From assembly GCF_027213785.1 (NCBI RefSeq), contig NZ_JAPWGO010000002.1, forward strand, positions 285,903-349,902: DNA of 64,000 bases, written 5' to 3'. The first letter of the stretch is position 1. Each line of letters opens with the position of its first letter. A program made the translations under genes and the position numbers. Origin of the DNA: Limimaricola sp. G21655-S1 (lineage in GTDB: Bacteria; Pseudomonadota; Alphaproteobacteria; Rhodobacterales; Rhodobacteraceae). Of the stretch, positions 1 to 8,672 are shown in pieces. The notes below the pieces were generated by a model. It was not told the DNA's origin. It made no database searches and was given only the letters and a program-made list of their open reading frames with translations.

Positions 1-109
1 TAACCCCATCTGGGGGGGCCCCGGTTTTGCGCTCTTTGCGCGCCCGGCTTTGTTGTGGCATGGCTGATCGGGGGGGGGGGTCCTCCCGGGGGCGCCCCCC
101 CGGTCCGGT
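1..109. other. GC-rich intergenic stretch with long G run
   Basis: No gene seen. The stretch holds several G or C homopolymer runs, including eleven consecutive G at 70-80, and a GC-rich dyad at about 88-102 just downstream of the ychF stop that could act as its terminator hairpin. There is no clear U tract. Homopolymers of this length are also prone to sequencing error. Confidence 0.4.
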
Positions 110-1207
110 TCAGGTGTTGAACAGGAAGTGCATGACGTCGCCATCCTTGACGGTATAGCCCTTGCCCTCGGCGCGCATCTTGCCCGCCTCCTTGGCAGCA
201 GCCTCGCCGCCGAGGCTGACGAAATCCTCGTAGGCGATGGTCTCGGCGCGGATGAAGCCACGCTCGAAATCGCCATGGATCACGCCCGCCGCCTGCGGCG
301 CCAGCGTGCCCTGCCGGATGGTCCAGGCCCGCGCCTCCTTGGGCCCGACGGTGAAGTAGGTCTCGAGATGCAGGAGGTCGTAGCCCGCGCGGATCAGCCG
401 GTCGAGACCGGCTTCCTCGAGGCCCATCTCCTCGAGGAACATGGCCTGCTCCTCGGCGTCGAGCTGGCTGATCTCCTCCTCGATCCGGGCGGAGATCACG
501 ACATGGGCGTTGCCCTCGGCGGCGGCCATCTCGGCCACCTTGGCGGACTGGCTGTTGCCGGTCGCGGCCGAGCCTTCCTCGACGTTGCAGACATAGAGCA
601 CCGGCTTGGCGGTCAGGAGCTGCAGCATCTTCCACGCCTTGCGGTCGTCATCGGCGACTTCGACGCTGCGGGCAGGCTTGCCCTCGGACAGCGCCGCCTG
701 CGCGGCCTTCAGCAGGCGCTCCTGGTCGGCGGCCTCCTTGTCGCCGCCGCGCACCTTGCGCTGCAGGCCCTGCAGCCGCTTCTCGACCGATTCCAGATCG
801 GCGAGCATCAGCTCGGTCTCGATCACCTGCGCATCGGCCACCGGGTCGACCCGGCCGTCGACATGCACCACGTCGCCATCCTCGAAGCAGCGCAGCACGT
901 GGGCGATGGCATCGGTCTCGCGGATGTTGGCGAGGAACTGGTTGCCGAGGCCCTCGCCCTTCGAGGCGCCCTTCACCAGCCCCGCGATGTCCACGAAGGT
1001 CATCCGGGTCGGGATCACCTGCTTGGACTTGGCGATCGCCGCCAGCTTGTCGAGCCGCGGATCGGGCACCGCGACATCACCGACATTCGGCTCGATCGTG
1101 CAGAAGGGAAAGTTGGCGGCCTGGGCCGCGGCGGTGCGCGTCAGCGCGTTGAACAGGGTGGACTTGCCGACATTCGGCAGCCCCACGATCCCCATGCGAA
1201 AGCCCAT
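110..1207 (-). CDS. ychF: Redox-regulated ATPase YchF (Obg-like)
   Basis: Cytosolic P-loop protein of the Obg/TRAFAC family that prefers ATP and associates with ribosomes. The 365-residue product, the usual family length, has a Walker A loop (GLPNVGKST, about residues 9-17). An NVEE sequence stands where GTPases carry NKxD, the YchF hallmark. A C-terminal TGS-type domain ends in VMHFLFNT. The reading frame stays open further upstream, but the start chosen gives MGFRMGIVG and is preceded by AGGAGG at six bases. Transcribed away from the VOC gene; no partner gene in the same direction. Confidence 0.96.
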   Translation of the reverse strand: MGFRMGIVGLPNVGKSTLFNALTRTAAAQAANFPFCTIEPNVGDVAVPDPRLDKLAAIAKSKQVIPTRMTFVDIAGLVKGASKGEGLGNQFLANIRETDAIAHVLRCFEDGDVVHVDGRVDPVADAQVIETELMLADLESVEKRLQGLQRKVRGGDKEAADQERLLKAAQAALSEGKPARSVEVADDDRKAWKMLQLLTAKPVLYVCNVEEGSAATGNSQSAKVAEMAAAEGNAHVVISARIEEEISQLDAEEQAMFLEEMGLEEAGLDRLIRAGYDLLHLETYFTVGPKEARAWTIRQGTLAPQAAGVIHGDFERGFIRAETIAYEDFVSLGGEAAAKEAGKMRAEGKGYTVKDGDVMHFLFNT

Positions 1208-1330
1208 GTCACGCCTCCTATCAGCACATCGCGGCGGTCCTATCCGCACGGGCGGCTTCGCGCAAGCCAAGGCTTGGTCAGGGGCGTGCCCCCATGTCAT
1301 GCTCGGCGCTCATTCACCGAGGAGCCCGCG

Positions 1331-1765
1331 ATGATCCCGATTCCCTATGTCACCTTTCACGGCAACTGCGCCGAGGCGCTGGCCGCCTATGCCAGGATCT
1401 TCGACGCGCCGCCCGCCAACGTGATGACCTTCTCCGAGGCGCCGCAGGAGATGCGCGACTCCCTCCCCGAGGCCAGCCCGCAGGCGGTGATGCATGCGGC
1501 GCTGAAGATCGGCGATGGCTGGATCTATGCCAGCGACGACATCATGGGCGGCAGCCCGGAGATGGCGGGCTGCTCGATCACCGTCGACCTGCCCGACGTC
1601 GCCCGCGCCCGTGCCGTGTTCGACGCGCTGGCCGAGCATGGCCAGATCCACATGGAGTTCGCCAAGACCTTCTGGTCCGAGGGCTTCGGCACGCTGACCG
1701 ACCGCTACGGCACCCGCTGGATGATCGGCGTCGAGGCCCCCATGCCGGACCAGCCCCAAGCCTGA
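1331..1765 (+). CDS. VOC family protein (PhnB/glyoxalase-like)
   Basis: A 144-residue protein of the vicinal-oxygen-chelate superfamily, PhnB-like branch. It opens with the typical IPYVTFHGNCAEALAAYARIF segment and ends with a DRYGTRWMIG strand, both family hallmarks. Function in this branch is usually unknown: it is not a proven glyoxalase and the substrate cannot be read from sequence. The ATG follows a GAGG-type site about nine bases upstream. It lies between ychF (divergent) and trpA (same strand, 65 bases downstream), with no obvious functional link to either. Confidence 0.85.
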   Translation: MIPIPYVTFHGNCAEALAAYARIFDAPPANVMTFSEAPQEMRDSLPEASPQAVMHAALKIGDGWIYASDDIMGGSPEMAGCSITVDLPDVARARAVFDALAEHGQIHMEFAKTFWSEGFGTLTDRYGTRWMIGVEAPMPDQPQA

Positions 1766-1830
1766 GCCCCCATTGATTTCCGCCCCCCTTTGGCCCAAAC
1801 CGCGAGTGGATCGGGCCAGAGGGGACGGGC

Positions 1831-2622
1831 ATGACACGCATCGACGACACTTTCGCGCGGCTGAAATCCGAGGGGCGCAAGGCCTTCGTAGCCTATGTCA
1901 TGGCCGGCGACCCGGATTTCGAGACCTCCAAGGAGATCGTGCGCGGCCTGCCCGGCGCCGGCGTCGACATCATCGAGCTGGGCCTGCCCTTCACCGACCC
2001 CATGGCCGATGGCGCGACGATCCAGCTCGCCGGCCAGCGGGCGCTGGCGCAAGGCATGACGCTCGACCGGACGCTCGAAATCGCGCGCGACCTGCGCAAG
2101 ACCGATGACAAGACGCCGATCGTGATGATGGGCTACTACAACCCGATCCATTCGCGCGGCGTGCCGAAATTCCTCGAACAGGCCAAGGACGCCGGGATCG
2201 ACGGGCTGATCGTGGTCGACCTGCCGCCCGAGGAAGACGCCGAGCTGTGCCTGCCCGCGCAGCAGGCCGGCCTGAACTTCATCCGCCTCGCCACGCCGAC
2301 CACCGATGACGCGCGGCTGCCCAAGGTGCTGCAGAACACCTCCGGCTTCGTCTACTACGTCTCGATCACCGGCATCACCGGCGCAGCCGAGGCGCAGGCC
2401 GAGGCGGTGGCCCCCGAAGTGGCGCGGATCAAGTCGAAGACCGACCTGCCGATCATCGTGGGCTTCGGCGTCAAGACGCCCGAGACCGCGAAGAACATCG
2501 CCGGCATCGCCGACGGCACCGTGGTCGGCTCGGCCATCGTCAACCAGATCGCCGAAGGCAAGCCGGTCCCCGAGATCCTCGACTTCGTGAAGGCGCTGGC
2601 CGATGGCGCGCATTCCGCCTGA
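1831..2622 (+). CDS. trpA: Tryptophan synthase alpha chain
   Basis: Cleaves indole-3-glycerol phosphate to indole and glyceraldehyde 3-phosphate as the alpha subunit of tryptophan synthase. At 263 residues it has normal length. The catalytic glutamate and aspartate are in [15 protein letters not shown] (about residues 47-61), and the phosphate-binding GFGVKTPE and VVGSAIV segments are intact. The usual partner trpB is not adjacent: a VOC protein lies upstream and a lactate dehydrogenase downstream. The gene is therefore isolated from other trp genes within this window. A purine-rich AGAGGGGAC site precedes the ATG. The stop codon runs straight into a repeat-plus-hairpin element. Confidence 0.97.
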   Translation: MTRIDDTFARLKSEGRKAFVAYVMAGDPDFETSKEIVRGLPGAGVDIIELGLPFTDPMADGATIQLAGQRALAQGMTLDRTLEIARDLRKTDDKTPIVMMGYYNPIHSRGVPKFLEQAKDAGIDGLIVVDLPPEEDAELCLPAQQAGLNFIRLATPTTDDARLPKVLQNTSGFVYYVSITGITGAAEAQAEAVAPEVARIKSKTDLPIIVGFGVKTPETAKNIAGIADGTVVGSAIVNQIAEGKPVPEILDFVKALADGAHSA

Positions 2623-2623
2623 T

Positions 2624-2675
2624 CGACTTTGTTCTTCAAATACGCAAACCCGACGGCGCCACTAGTGGCGCCGTC
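2624..2675 (+). repeat. Intergenic leader-plus-hairpin element, copy 1
   Basis: Immediately after the trpA stop comes an AT-rich leader, CGACTTTGTTCTTCAAATAC followed by GC (2624-2645), then a perfect 24-base palindrome at 2652-2675 with 12-base arms beginning GACGGCGCC. The leader matches copies near 14391, 39384 and 44704 (reverse strand). The hairpin probably terminates or stabilises the trpA transcript, although no U tract follows. Confidence 0.7.
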
Positions 2676-2700
2676 CGTCATTGCGAGCCCGGCTGACCAC

Positions 2701-2719
2701 TGGTAAATCATCCTTACCA
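2701..2719. promoter_or_regulatory. Candidate repressor operator upstream of lldD
   Basis: The sequence TGGTAAATCATCCTTACCA is a perfect inverted repeat (TGGTAA, seven-base spacer, TTACCA). It ends 16 bases before the lldD start codon, overlapping the region where the transcript leader should lie. TGGT/ACCA half-sites are typical of GntR/FadR-family regulators such as those controlling lactate genes. No regulator gene is adjacent, so the cognate protein is inferred. Confidence 0.5.
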
Positions 2720-2735
2720 ATCGGGGGAGGGAACC

Positions 2736-3944
2736 ATGCCAGTCATCACCTGCATCGACGATTTGAAACGTCTGCACAAACGCCGCGCGCCGAAGATGTT
2801 CTTCGACTATGCCGAATCCGGCAGCTGGACCGAGCAGACCTTCCGCGAGAACACCACCGATTTCGAGAAGATACGCCTGCGCCAGAAGGTGGCGGTCGAC
2901 ATGTCCGACCGCTCGACCGTGGGTCGAATGCTGGATGAGAAGGTCGCGATGCCCGTCGCCCTCGCCCCCGTGGGGATGACCGGCATGCAGAACGCCGATG
3001 GCGAGATCAAGGCGGCGCGTGCGGCCGAGAAGTTCGGCGTGCCCTTCACCCTCTCCACCATGTCGATCTGCTCGATCGAGGACGTGGCCGAGCACACCTC
3101 GGCCCCGTTCTGGTTCCAGCTCTACGTCATGCGCGACGAGGACTTCGTCGACCGGATCATCGAGCGAGCCAAGCGCGCCGGTTGCTCGGCGCTGGTGCTG
3201 ACGCTCGACCTGCAGCTTCTGGGCCAGCGCCACAAGGATCTCAAGAACGGCCTTTCGGCCCCGCCCAAGCTGACCCCCGCGACGCTTCTGGACCTCTCGA
3301 CAAAGTGGACCTGGGGCCTCGAGATGCTACGCACCAAGCGCCGCGTCTTCGGCAACATCGTCGGCCACGCCCAGGACGTGGGCGACACGCGCTCCTTGAT
3401 GAAGTGGACCGCCGAGCAGTTCGACCTGAAGCTCGACTGGGAAAAGGTCCGCAAGATCGCGAAGAAATGGGACGGCAAGCTGATCCTGAAGGGCATCCTC
3501 GACGCCGATGACGCGCGCCGCGCCGTGGAATGCGGCGCCGACGCCATCGTCGTGTCGAACCATGGCGGGCGGCAGTTGGACGGGGCGCTCAGTTCGATCC
3601 GCATCCTTCCCTCGATCGTGCGCGAGGTGAAAGGCGAGACCGAGATCTGGCTCGACAGCGGCATCCGCTCGGGACAGGACGTGCTCAAGGCGCTGGCACT
3701 GGGCGCGGACGCAACGATGATCGGCCGGGCCTGGCTCTACGGTCTCGGCGCGATGGGCGAAAAGGGCGTGACCACGGCGCTGGAGGTGATCCGCAAGGAG
3801 CTCGACCTGACCATGGCGCTGTGCGGCGAGCGCGACATTGCCGATCTGGGCCCGCACAACCTGCTGGTGCCGCGCGACTTCGAGGGCGAATGGCAGGAAA
3901 GCGGTCCGCGTTCCTCCGACCGGGCGAGCTCGGTTCCCGCGTGA
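2736..3944 (+). CDS. lldD: FMN-dependent alpha-hydroxy acid (L-lactate) dehydrogenase
   Basis: Oxidises an alpha-hydroxy acid, most likely L-lactate to pyruvate, passing electrons to the respiratory chain. The 402-residue protein has the family's N-terminal FDYAESG element. The FMN/substrate signature SNHGGRQLDGALSS (about residues 272-285) includes the catalytic histidine and arginine. WLDSGIRSGQDVLKAL and GADATMIGRAWLYG complete the phosphate site. The start is supported by a GGGGGAGG site. A dyad symmetric operator-like sequence sits directly upstream. Glycolate or mandelate oxidation cannot be excluded from sequence alone. Confidence 0.92.
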   Translation: MPVITCIDDLKRLHKRRAPKMFFDYAESGSWTEQTFRENTTDFEKIRLRQKVAVDMSDRSTVGRMLDEKVAMPVALAPVGMTGMQNADGEIKAARAAEKFGVPFTLSTMSICSIEDVAEHTSAPFWFQLYVMRDEDFVDRIIERAKRAGCSALVLTLDLQLLGQRHKDLKNGLSAPPKLTPATLLDLSTKWTWGLEMLRTKRRVFGNIVGHAQDVGDTRSLMKWTAEQFDLKLDWEKVRKIAKKWDGKLILKGILDADDARRAVECGADAIVVSNHGGRQLDGALSSIRILPSIVREVKGETEIWLDSGIRSGQDVLKALALGADATMIGRAWLYGLGAMGEKGVTTALEVIRKELDLTMALCGERDIADLGPHNLLVPRDFEGEWQESGPRSSDRASSVPA

Positions 3945-4008
3945 CAGCTTCAAGGGGCGGCGTGTCCGCCCCTGCCCCGCGAGGCCCTGCCGTCGTCTCG
4001 TGGGAGAT

Positions 4009-4082
4009 TGGAGCGGGCGGCGGGAATCGAACCCGCACGTTCAGCTTGGAAGGCTGACAGGCTACCACTACATCACGCCCGC
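4009..4082 (-). tRNA. tRNA-Gly (anticodon TCC)
   Basis: The reverse strand folds as a cloverleaf. The acceptor arm is GCGGGCG paired with CGCCCGC, and the D arm follows TGATGTAGTGGTAG. The anticodon stem TCAGC/GCTGA encloses the loop CTTCCAA, with anticodon TCC at 4048-4050. The T arm contains GGTTCGATTCC. The discriminator base is T and CCA is encoded (4009-4011). It reads GGA/GGG glycine codons. Confidence 0.96.
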
Positions 4083-4126
4083 TTCGGGGCCTTGATAGCG
4101 GCTCGCGCGGGAGGCTTCAAGACGGC

Positions 4127-4789
4127 CTAGACGTCAATCGGTTCGATCAGTTCCGGGCCGCTGGCCCGGTTCGAATTGACCTTCGGATCGACCCGGTGAA
4201 AGGCCAGCGCCTCGGGGTTCGGCTTCATCAGCACGGCGGCGCCATGCCCCGCCTCGCCTAGCCAGAGCGGCCAGTCCCCGGGCTCCAGCACCACCGGCAT
4301 GCGGCTGTGGATGTCGCGCATCCGCCCGGTCGCGCCGGTGGTGACGACGGCGCAGGTGACGAAGCTGTCCCCTTCCCGCTCCCAGCTCTGCCAGAGCCCG
4401 GCGAAGGCCAACGGATCGCCATCCTCGCGATGGATGAACCAGGGCAGCTTGTTGCCGTCTTCGTCGACGGTCCATTCGTAGAAGCCCGAGGCCGGGATCA
4501 GGCAGCGCCGTTCGCGTACCGCCGCGCGGAACGCGGGCTTCTCGGCCACCGTCTCTGCGCGGGCATTGATCAGCAGCGGCCCGTCGGTCGGCGTCTTGTA
4601 CCAATGCGGGATGAAGCCCCAGCGCATCGGGCGCAGGCGACGGCTGTCCCCATCGGAGGTGACGGAATGCACCTGTACGGTCGGGCAGACATTGTAGTTC
4701 GGCACATCCGGCAGGTCATTGGCCGGGGTGGCGCCGAAGATCTGCGCCATGGCGTCATGGGGCAGTGTGATGGCCATGCGTCCGCACAT
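4127..4789 (-). CDS. SOS response-associated peptidase (YedK/HMCES family)
   Basis: Forms covalent DNA-protein crosslinks at abasic sites in single-stranded DNA, protecting them during replication. The protein begins MCGR, so removal of Met exposes the catalytic Cys2; this fixes the start although the frame is open upstream. Other active-site signatures are NARAETV, the glutamate in IPASGFYEW and the histidine in DIHSRMPV. At 220 residues it is a normal family length. AGGAG lies seven bases before the ATG. I see no convincing LexA box at the promoter, so SOS control is not shown here. Confidence 0.94.
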   Translation of the reverse strand: MCGRMAITLPHDAMAQIFGATPANDLPDVPNYNVCPTVQVHSVTSDGDSRRLRPMRWGFIPHWYKTPTDGPLLINARAETVAEKPAFRAAVRERRCLIPASGFYEWTVDEDGNKLPWFIHREDGDPLAFAGLWQSWEREGDSFVTCAVVTTGATGRMRDIHSRMPVVLEPGDWPLWLGEAGHGAAVLMKPNPEALAFHRVDPKVNSNRASGPELIEPIDV

Positions 4790-4971
4790 ATGGGGGCTCC
4801 TGTCGCTCCGCTCCGACATAGCATCGATGAAGCGCGATGAGGTAGTCATCGGCATGAAATCCCGTATCGGCGCCAAGCGTCCGACCTGCCGCGACCGCGA
4901 GAGTTCGGGCTTCACTCGCAACGGTCGGGCTGCCAAAAGGGCGGCCAGAGGAAAACAACCGAGGTCAGCTC

Positions 4972-5253
4972 ATGCGCCCTGCCATCGCCGCAACACTCAC
5001 GCTGATGCTCGTTTCGGGCTGCGCCGCGTCCGGAAGCCGGACGGTGGTCGAAGGCGCCGGCCCCGACGAGCTCTTGAAGCTGCGCGGGGGACCGGGGCTC
5101 GACTACAACGTGATCCTCGGCCTGCCCGACGGCACCCGGCTTCTCAGGCGCGACTGCGTGACCGAGGTTGGGCAGCTGTGGTGCCGCGTTTCGCTCGCCG
5201 ATGCGCCGGGCATCACGGGCTACGTATCCGAGGACTACCTTTCGGACCGGTAA
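4972..5253 (+). CDS. Small SH3-domain lipoprotein
   Basis: A 93-residue exported protein. The N-terminus has a signal peptide ending in the lipobox LVSGC, so it is predicted to be lipidated at Cys17. The remainder is a single bacterial SH3 (SH3b) domain with the typical LRGGPGLDYNVI start and GYVSEDYLSDR end. Such domains usually bind peptidoglycan or proteins in the periplasm. A specific role cannot be read. It is divergent from the crosslink protein gene and has no operon partner. A GAGGTC site lies about six bases before the ATG. Confidence 0.85.
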   Translation: MRPAIAATLTLMLVSGCAASGSRTVVEGAGPDELLKLRGGPGLDYNVILGLPDGTRLLRRDCVTEVGQLWCRVSLADAPGITGYVSEDYLSDR

Positions 5254-5506
5254 ACGGGCAGCGGACCGTTCCCGGACAGCCCGGCGCACCGCTTCGAGCG
5301 GTAGCTGGTCTGCTTCGGCCGCCCCTTGGAGCGCGTCCGCGCCTGGCCTCGATCCCTGACCGACGGCAGCGAAGCGATTTCGCGCGCGAGGGCCGAGGGC
5401 TCGCAGCATACGAAGTTCCCTCCGACGCCTAGGCGCGGGGACCGCCCCTGCCGCGCGGCATGGCGGGTGCGCGAAACAGCCAGCATCGCCATCGCCCGTA
5501 TCGACG
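5254..5506. other. Intergenic region without a supported gene
   Basis: This stretch follows the SH3 lipoprotein and ends at the terminator of the nucleotidase gene. A minus-strand frame of 85 codons (5235-5492) is open, but it overlaps the lipoprotein, has an Arg/Ser-rich composition and matches no family I know. I therefore do not call it. No tRNA or clear promoter is visible. Confidence 0.4.
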
Positions 5507-5537
5507 AAAAAGCGCGCGCCGGTGCCCCGGCGCGCGC
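5507..5537 (-). terminator. Rho-independent terminator of 5'-nucleotidase gene
   Basis: On the minus strand an 11-base-pair GC stem (arms 5512-5522 and 5527-5537, four-base loop) is followed by five T. It lies 25 bases past the stop codon of the nucleotidase gene, a classic intrinsic terminator. Confidence 0.85.
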
Positions 5538-5561
5538 CCTCGTTTCATCCTTGCGGATGCG

Positions 5562-7127
5562 TTACTTCATGGTGATCCGCCCATCCGTGTAGGGCTTGTA
5601 GTCGCCTTGCGCCGCCATGTACTCGGCGGTCACGTCGGCGAGGTCGGGGCCGTAGTCATAGGCGTTCTCGGCATCGACGAACATCGCGTAGCCGTCGCCG
5701 CCATTGCGCACGTAGTTGTTCGACACCACGCCGTAGGTCGCCTCGGGGTCGAGCGGCTCGCCATCCACCATCGCGTCCGAGACCCGGCTACCGGCTTCGG
5801 CGGCGGGATCGACCGCGAAGCTCATGCCAGCAACCTGCGGGAAGCGGCCCGCGCCCTCCTCGATCTGGCTCACGCCGTTCTCGAGCGCTTCGAGCAGGGT
5901 CGCGCCCGACACCTGGAAGGTCGAAAGCGTGTTCTGGAACGGCAGCACGGTCAGCACTTCGCCCATCGTCACCTCGCCTTCGTCGATCGAAGCGCGCAGG
6001 CCGCCCGAGTTCGCGATGGCGATCTGGATGCCCTGATCGGCCACGCGGTCGAGCATGGCGTCGGCCACGAGGTTGCCCATCTCGCACTCCATGGCGCGGC
6101 AGACGTCGCGGTTGCCCTCGATCGGCGCGGTGGTGCTGGCAACGACGCGGTTGCGGATCTCGTCGAGCGGCTTGGCCAGCTCGGAGACGCGGTCGACCGC
6201 CGCCTGATCCTCGGCCACCTTGCCGTCGATCAGGATCGGTTCGCCCGCCGCCTCGGTGATGACGCCCTCGTCGTCGAAGGTCACGTTCAACTCGCCGAGG
6301 AACTTGCCATAGGCATAGGCCTGCACGATGGCGGTGTCGCCGACCATCACTGGATAGACGTCGACCGCATCCTCCTGGGTGTTCGACAGCAGCGTGTTGG
6401 AATGGCCGCCGACGATCACGTCGACACCGGTGGTCTCCTCGGCCACGCGCTTGTCGGTCTCGAAGCCCGAATGGCTCAGCACGACGATCTTGTTCACGCC
6501 TTCCTCGGTCAGCCGGTCGACTTCCGCCTGCACCGCCGCGACCGGGTCGGAGAACGTGACGTTCTCGCCCGGGCTGGCGAGTTCGTGCGTGTCCTCGGGC
6601 GTCAGGCCGATCAGGCCGATCCGCTCGCCCCCGCGCTCGATCACGGTGGATTTCTGGATCGCGTCGGCGAGCTGCTCCTCACCCGAGACATCGGCGTTCG
6701 ACATCAGCACCGGGAACTCGACCTCGTCGATGAAGGCGCGCAGCACCTCGGGGCCGTCGTCGAACTCGTGATTGCCGACGGTCATCGCGTCATAGCCGAG
6801 TTGGTTCATGAACTCGGCCGTCATCTCGCCCTTGTAGTAGGTGTAGAACAGCGTGCCCTGGAACTGGTCGCCGCCATCGACGAGAAGCAGGTTGCCATCG
6901 CCGGCCCGGTCGCGCGCTTCCTGCAGCGCGGTGACGAGCCGGGCCACGCCGCCGAAGCATTCGCCGGCCTCGTTGTCCTCTGGCGCGCAGGTCGAATCGA
7001 AGGCCGAGATCGGTTCGTAACGGTCGTGGAAATCGTTGGTGTGCAGGATCGTGAGCGAGTATTCCGCCTGCGCGGCACCGGCGGCGAGCGCGAGAGCGGC
7101 GGTACCGCCGAAGAGTCCGAGTTTCAT
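5562..7127 (-). CDS. Periplasmic 5'-nucleotidase / UshA-type metallophosphatase
   Basis: Secreted bifunctional nucleotidase of the UshA/CD73 family. It hydrolyses nucleotides to nucleosides in the periplasm so that phosphate and nucleoside can be imported. The 521-residue precursor starts with a signal peptide (MKLGLFGGTAALALAAGAAQA, predicted cleavage after residue 21). Metal ligands of the calcineurin-like domain appear as LHTNDFHDRYEP, DGGDQFQG, GNHEFDDG and VGGHSN. The C-terminal 5'-nucleotidase domain carries SNNYVRNGGDGYAMF, the nucleotide base stack. The start has an AGGGA site. Functionally it could feed the nucleoside salvage operon at 21.7-26.2 kb; that link is inferred. Confidence 0.93.
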   Translation of the reverse strand: MKLGLFGGTAALALAAGAAQAEYSLTILHTNDFHDRYEPISAFDSTCAPEDNEAGECFGGVARLVTALQEARDRAGDGNLLLVDGGDQFQGTLFYTYYKGEMTAEFMNQLGYDAMTVGNHEFDDGPEVLRAFIDEVEFPVLMSNADVSGEEQLADAIQKSTVIERGGERIGLIGLTPEDTHELASPGENVTFSDPVAAVQAEVDRLTEEGVNKIVVLSHSGFETDKRVAEETTGVDVIVGGHSNTLLSNTQEDAVDVYPVMVGDTAIVQAYAYGKFLGELNVTFDDEGVITEAAGEPILIDGKVAEDQAAVDRVSELAKPLDEIRNRVVASTTAPIEGNRDVCRAMECEMGNLVADAMLDRVADQGIQIAIANSGGLRASIDEGEVTMGEVLTVLPFQNTLSTFQVSGATLLEALENGVSQIEEGAGRFPQVAGMSFAVDPAAEAGSRVSDAMVDGEPLDPEATYGVVSNNYVRNGGDGYAMFVDAENAYDYGPDLADVTAEYMAAQGDYKPYTDGRITMK

Positions 7128-7287
7128 CGATGACGTCCCTGTCGGTTTCGTTATGGTTGCGAGCCTGCGCCATGCCCGGCGCATCTGTCAAAGCCGTCTG
7201 CGTCCTGCCCTAGCGGCATGTCAGGCGGATGACAGGGGAATGATGGCGGCGCTTGACGTCGCGGCGGGGCGCGGCCATGGAACGCTC

Positions 7288-7626
7288 ATGCTGATCTACA
7301 AGATATTCCGCGCCTCCGAATGGGCAGATCTGGACCTCGCGGGGGAAACCCGCGGCGCCCCCGTCGATCTCGCCGATGGCTACATCCATTTCTCCACCGC
7401 CACGCAGGCGCCCGAGACCGCCGCGAAGCATTTTTCCGGCGAGGACGGGCTGGTGCTGGCGGCCATCGACGCCGGGGCGCTGGGCGACGATCTGCGCTGG
7501 GAGCCGTCGCGCGGCGGCCAACTGTTCCCGCATCTCTACCGGCCGCTGAAGCGGTCCGAAGTGGTCTGGTCCAGAAAACTGCCGCTGGCAGGCGGGCACC
7601 ACGAGTTTCCCGGGGAGATGACATGA
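7288..7626 (+). CDS. DUF952 domain-containing protein
   Basis: A 112-residue protein that I recognise as DUF952: it begins [10 protein letters not shown], has the [23 protein letters not shown] core, and ends with FPHLYRPL. The biochemical role of DUF952 is not established; some members are related in fold to ADP-ribosyl/phosphotransferase-like proteins, which is only suggestive. Its stop overlaps the pyrD start (ATGA), so the two are translationally coupled. No signal peptide or membrane segment. Confidence 0.88.
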   Translation: MLIYKIFRASEWADLDLAGETRGAPVDLADGYIHFSTATQAPETAAKHFSGEDGLVLAAIDAGALGDDLRWEPSRGGQLFPHLYRPLKRSEVVWSRKLPLAGGHHEFPGEMT

Positions 7627-8672
7627 GCGCGCTGGAAAAGCTGGGCCTCGCGGCGCTGCATCGGATCGATCCCGAAACCGGGCACGGGCTGGCGCTCAAG
7701 GCGCTGAAGGCAGGGCTTGGACCCAAGGGCGGACCGGTAACGAGCGCCCGGCTCAGGACCCGTCTGGCCGGGCTCGACCTGCCCAACCCGGTCGGGCTGG
7801 CGGCCGGGTTCGACAAGAACGCGGTGGCGCTCGATGCGCTGGCAAAGACCGGCTTCGGCTTCGTCGAGGTCGGCGCCGCGACGCCGCGGGCGCAGGAGGG
7901 CAACCCGCGCCCGCGCCTGTGGCGGCTCAAGGCCGACCGCGCCGCGATCAACCGCTTCGGCTTCAACAACGAGGGGATGGAGGCGATCGCAGGGCGGCTG
8001 GAACGGCGGCCCGCCGGGATCATCGGCCTCAATCTCGGCGCCAACAAGGACAGCCATGATCGCGCGGCCGATTTCGCGACCGTCCTGAAGCGCTGCGGCC
8101 CGCATCTCGACTTCGCCACGGTCAACGTGTCCTCGCCCAACACCGAGAAGCTGCGCGACCTGCAGGGCAGGGCCGCGCTCTCGGCGCTCCTGTCGGGCGT
8201 GATGGCGGCCAATGCGGGTCTGATGCGGCCCCTGCCCGTCTTTCTCAAGATCGCCCCAGACCTGTCGGAGGCCGAGATCGAGGACGTGGCGCTCGTGGCC
8301 GAGGAGGCGCGCGTGGCTGCGATCGTCGCGACCAACACCACGCTGTCGCGCGACGGGCTTACCGATCCGCAGCGGGACAACATGGGTGGCCTGTCGGGTC
8401 AGCCGCTGTTCGAGAGATCGACGCGGGTGCTGGCGCGGCTGTCCTCGCTCACCGATCTGCCGCTGATCGGCGTCGGCGGCGTCGGCTCCGCCGAGCAGGC
8501 CTATCAGAAGATCCGCGCCGGGGCCTCGGCGGTGCAACTCTATACCGCGCTGGTCTATGGCGGCGTCGGCCTGGCGGGCGAGATCGGGCGCGGGCTCGAC
8601 CGGCTGCTCGAGCGCGACGGCTACGCCAACGTATCGGAGGCCGTGGGCACGGGCCGCGCCGACTGGCTCTAA
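7623..8672 (+). CDS. pyrD: Dihydroorotate dehydrogenase (quinone), class 2
   Basis: Fourth step of de novo pyrimidine synthesis: oxidises dihydroorotate to orotate with electrons passed to the quinone pool. The 349-residue protein has the class 2 N-terminal helix extension ([19 protein letters not shown]) that tethers it to the inner membrane. The FMN site is LAAGFDKNA, the catalytic serine lies in VNVSSPNT, the TNTTLSRDG loop is intact, and the phosphate-binding end reads [13 protein letters not shown]. It overlaps the DUF952 gene by four bases and the convergent MATE gene by four bases. Confidence 0.97.
   Translation: MSALEKLGLAALHRIDPETGHGLALKALKAGLGPKGGPVTSARLRTRLAGLDLPNPVGLAAGFDKNAVALDALAKTGFGFVEVGAATPRAQEGNPRPRLWRLKADRAAINRFGFNNEGMEAIAGRLERRPAGIIGLNLGANKDSHDRAADFATVLKRCGPHLDFATVNVSSPNTEKLRDLQGRAALSALLSGVMAANAGLMRPLPVFLKIAPDLSEAEIEDVALVAEEARVAAIVATNTTLSRDGLTDPQRDNMGGLSGQPLFERSTRVLARLSSLTDLPLIGVGGVGSAEQAYQKIRAGASAVQLYTALVYGGVGLAGEIGRGLDRLLERDGYANVSEAVGTGRADWL

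Noticed and set aside
4009-4082. tRNA-Gly as a possible integration site for a genomic island
   Set aside because: Neighbouring genes have normal composition, with no integrase and no repeat of the tRNA 3' end.
5235-5492. 85-codon minus-strand frame between the SH3 lipoprotein and the nucleotidase
   Set aside because: It overlaps the lipoprotein gene, has no convincing ribosome site and resembles no family; kept only as intergenic sequence.
5460-7133. Long plus-strand frame (557 codons) opposite the 5'-nucleotidase
   Set aside because: Antisense shadow: the minus-strand product has a signal peptide and all metal-binding motifs.
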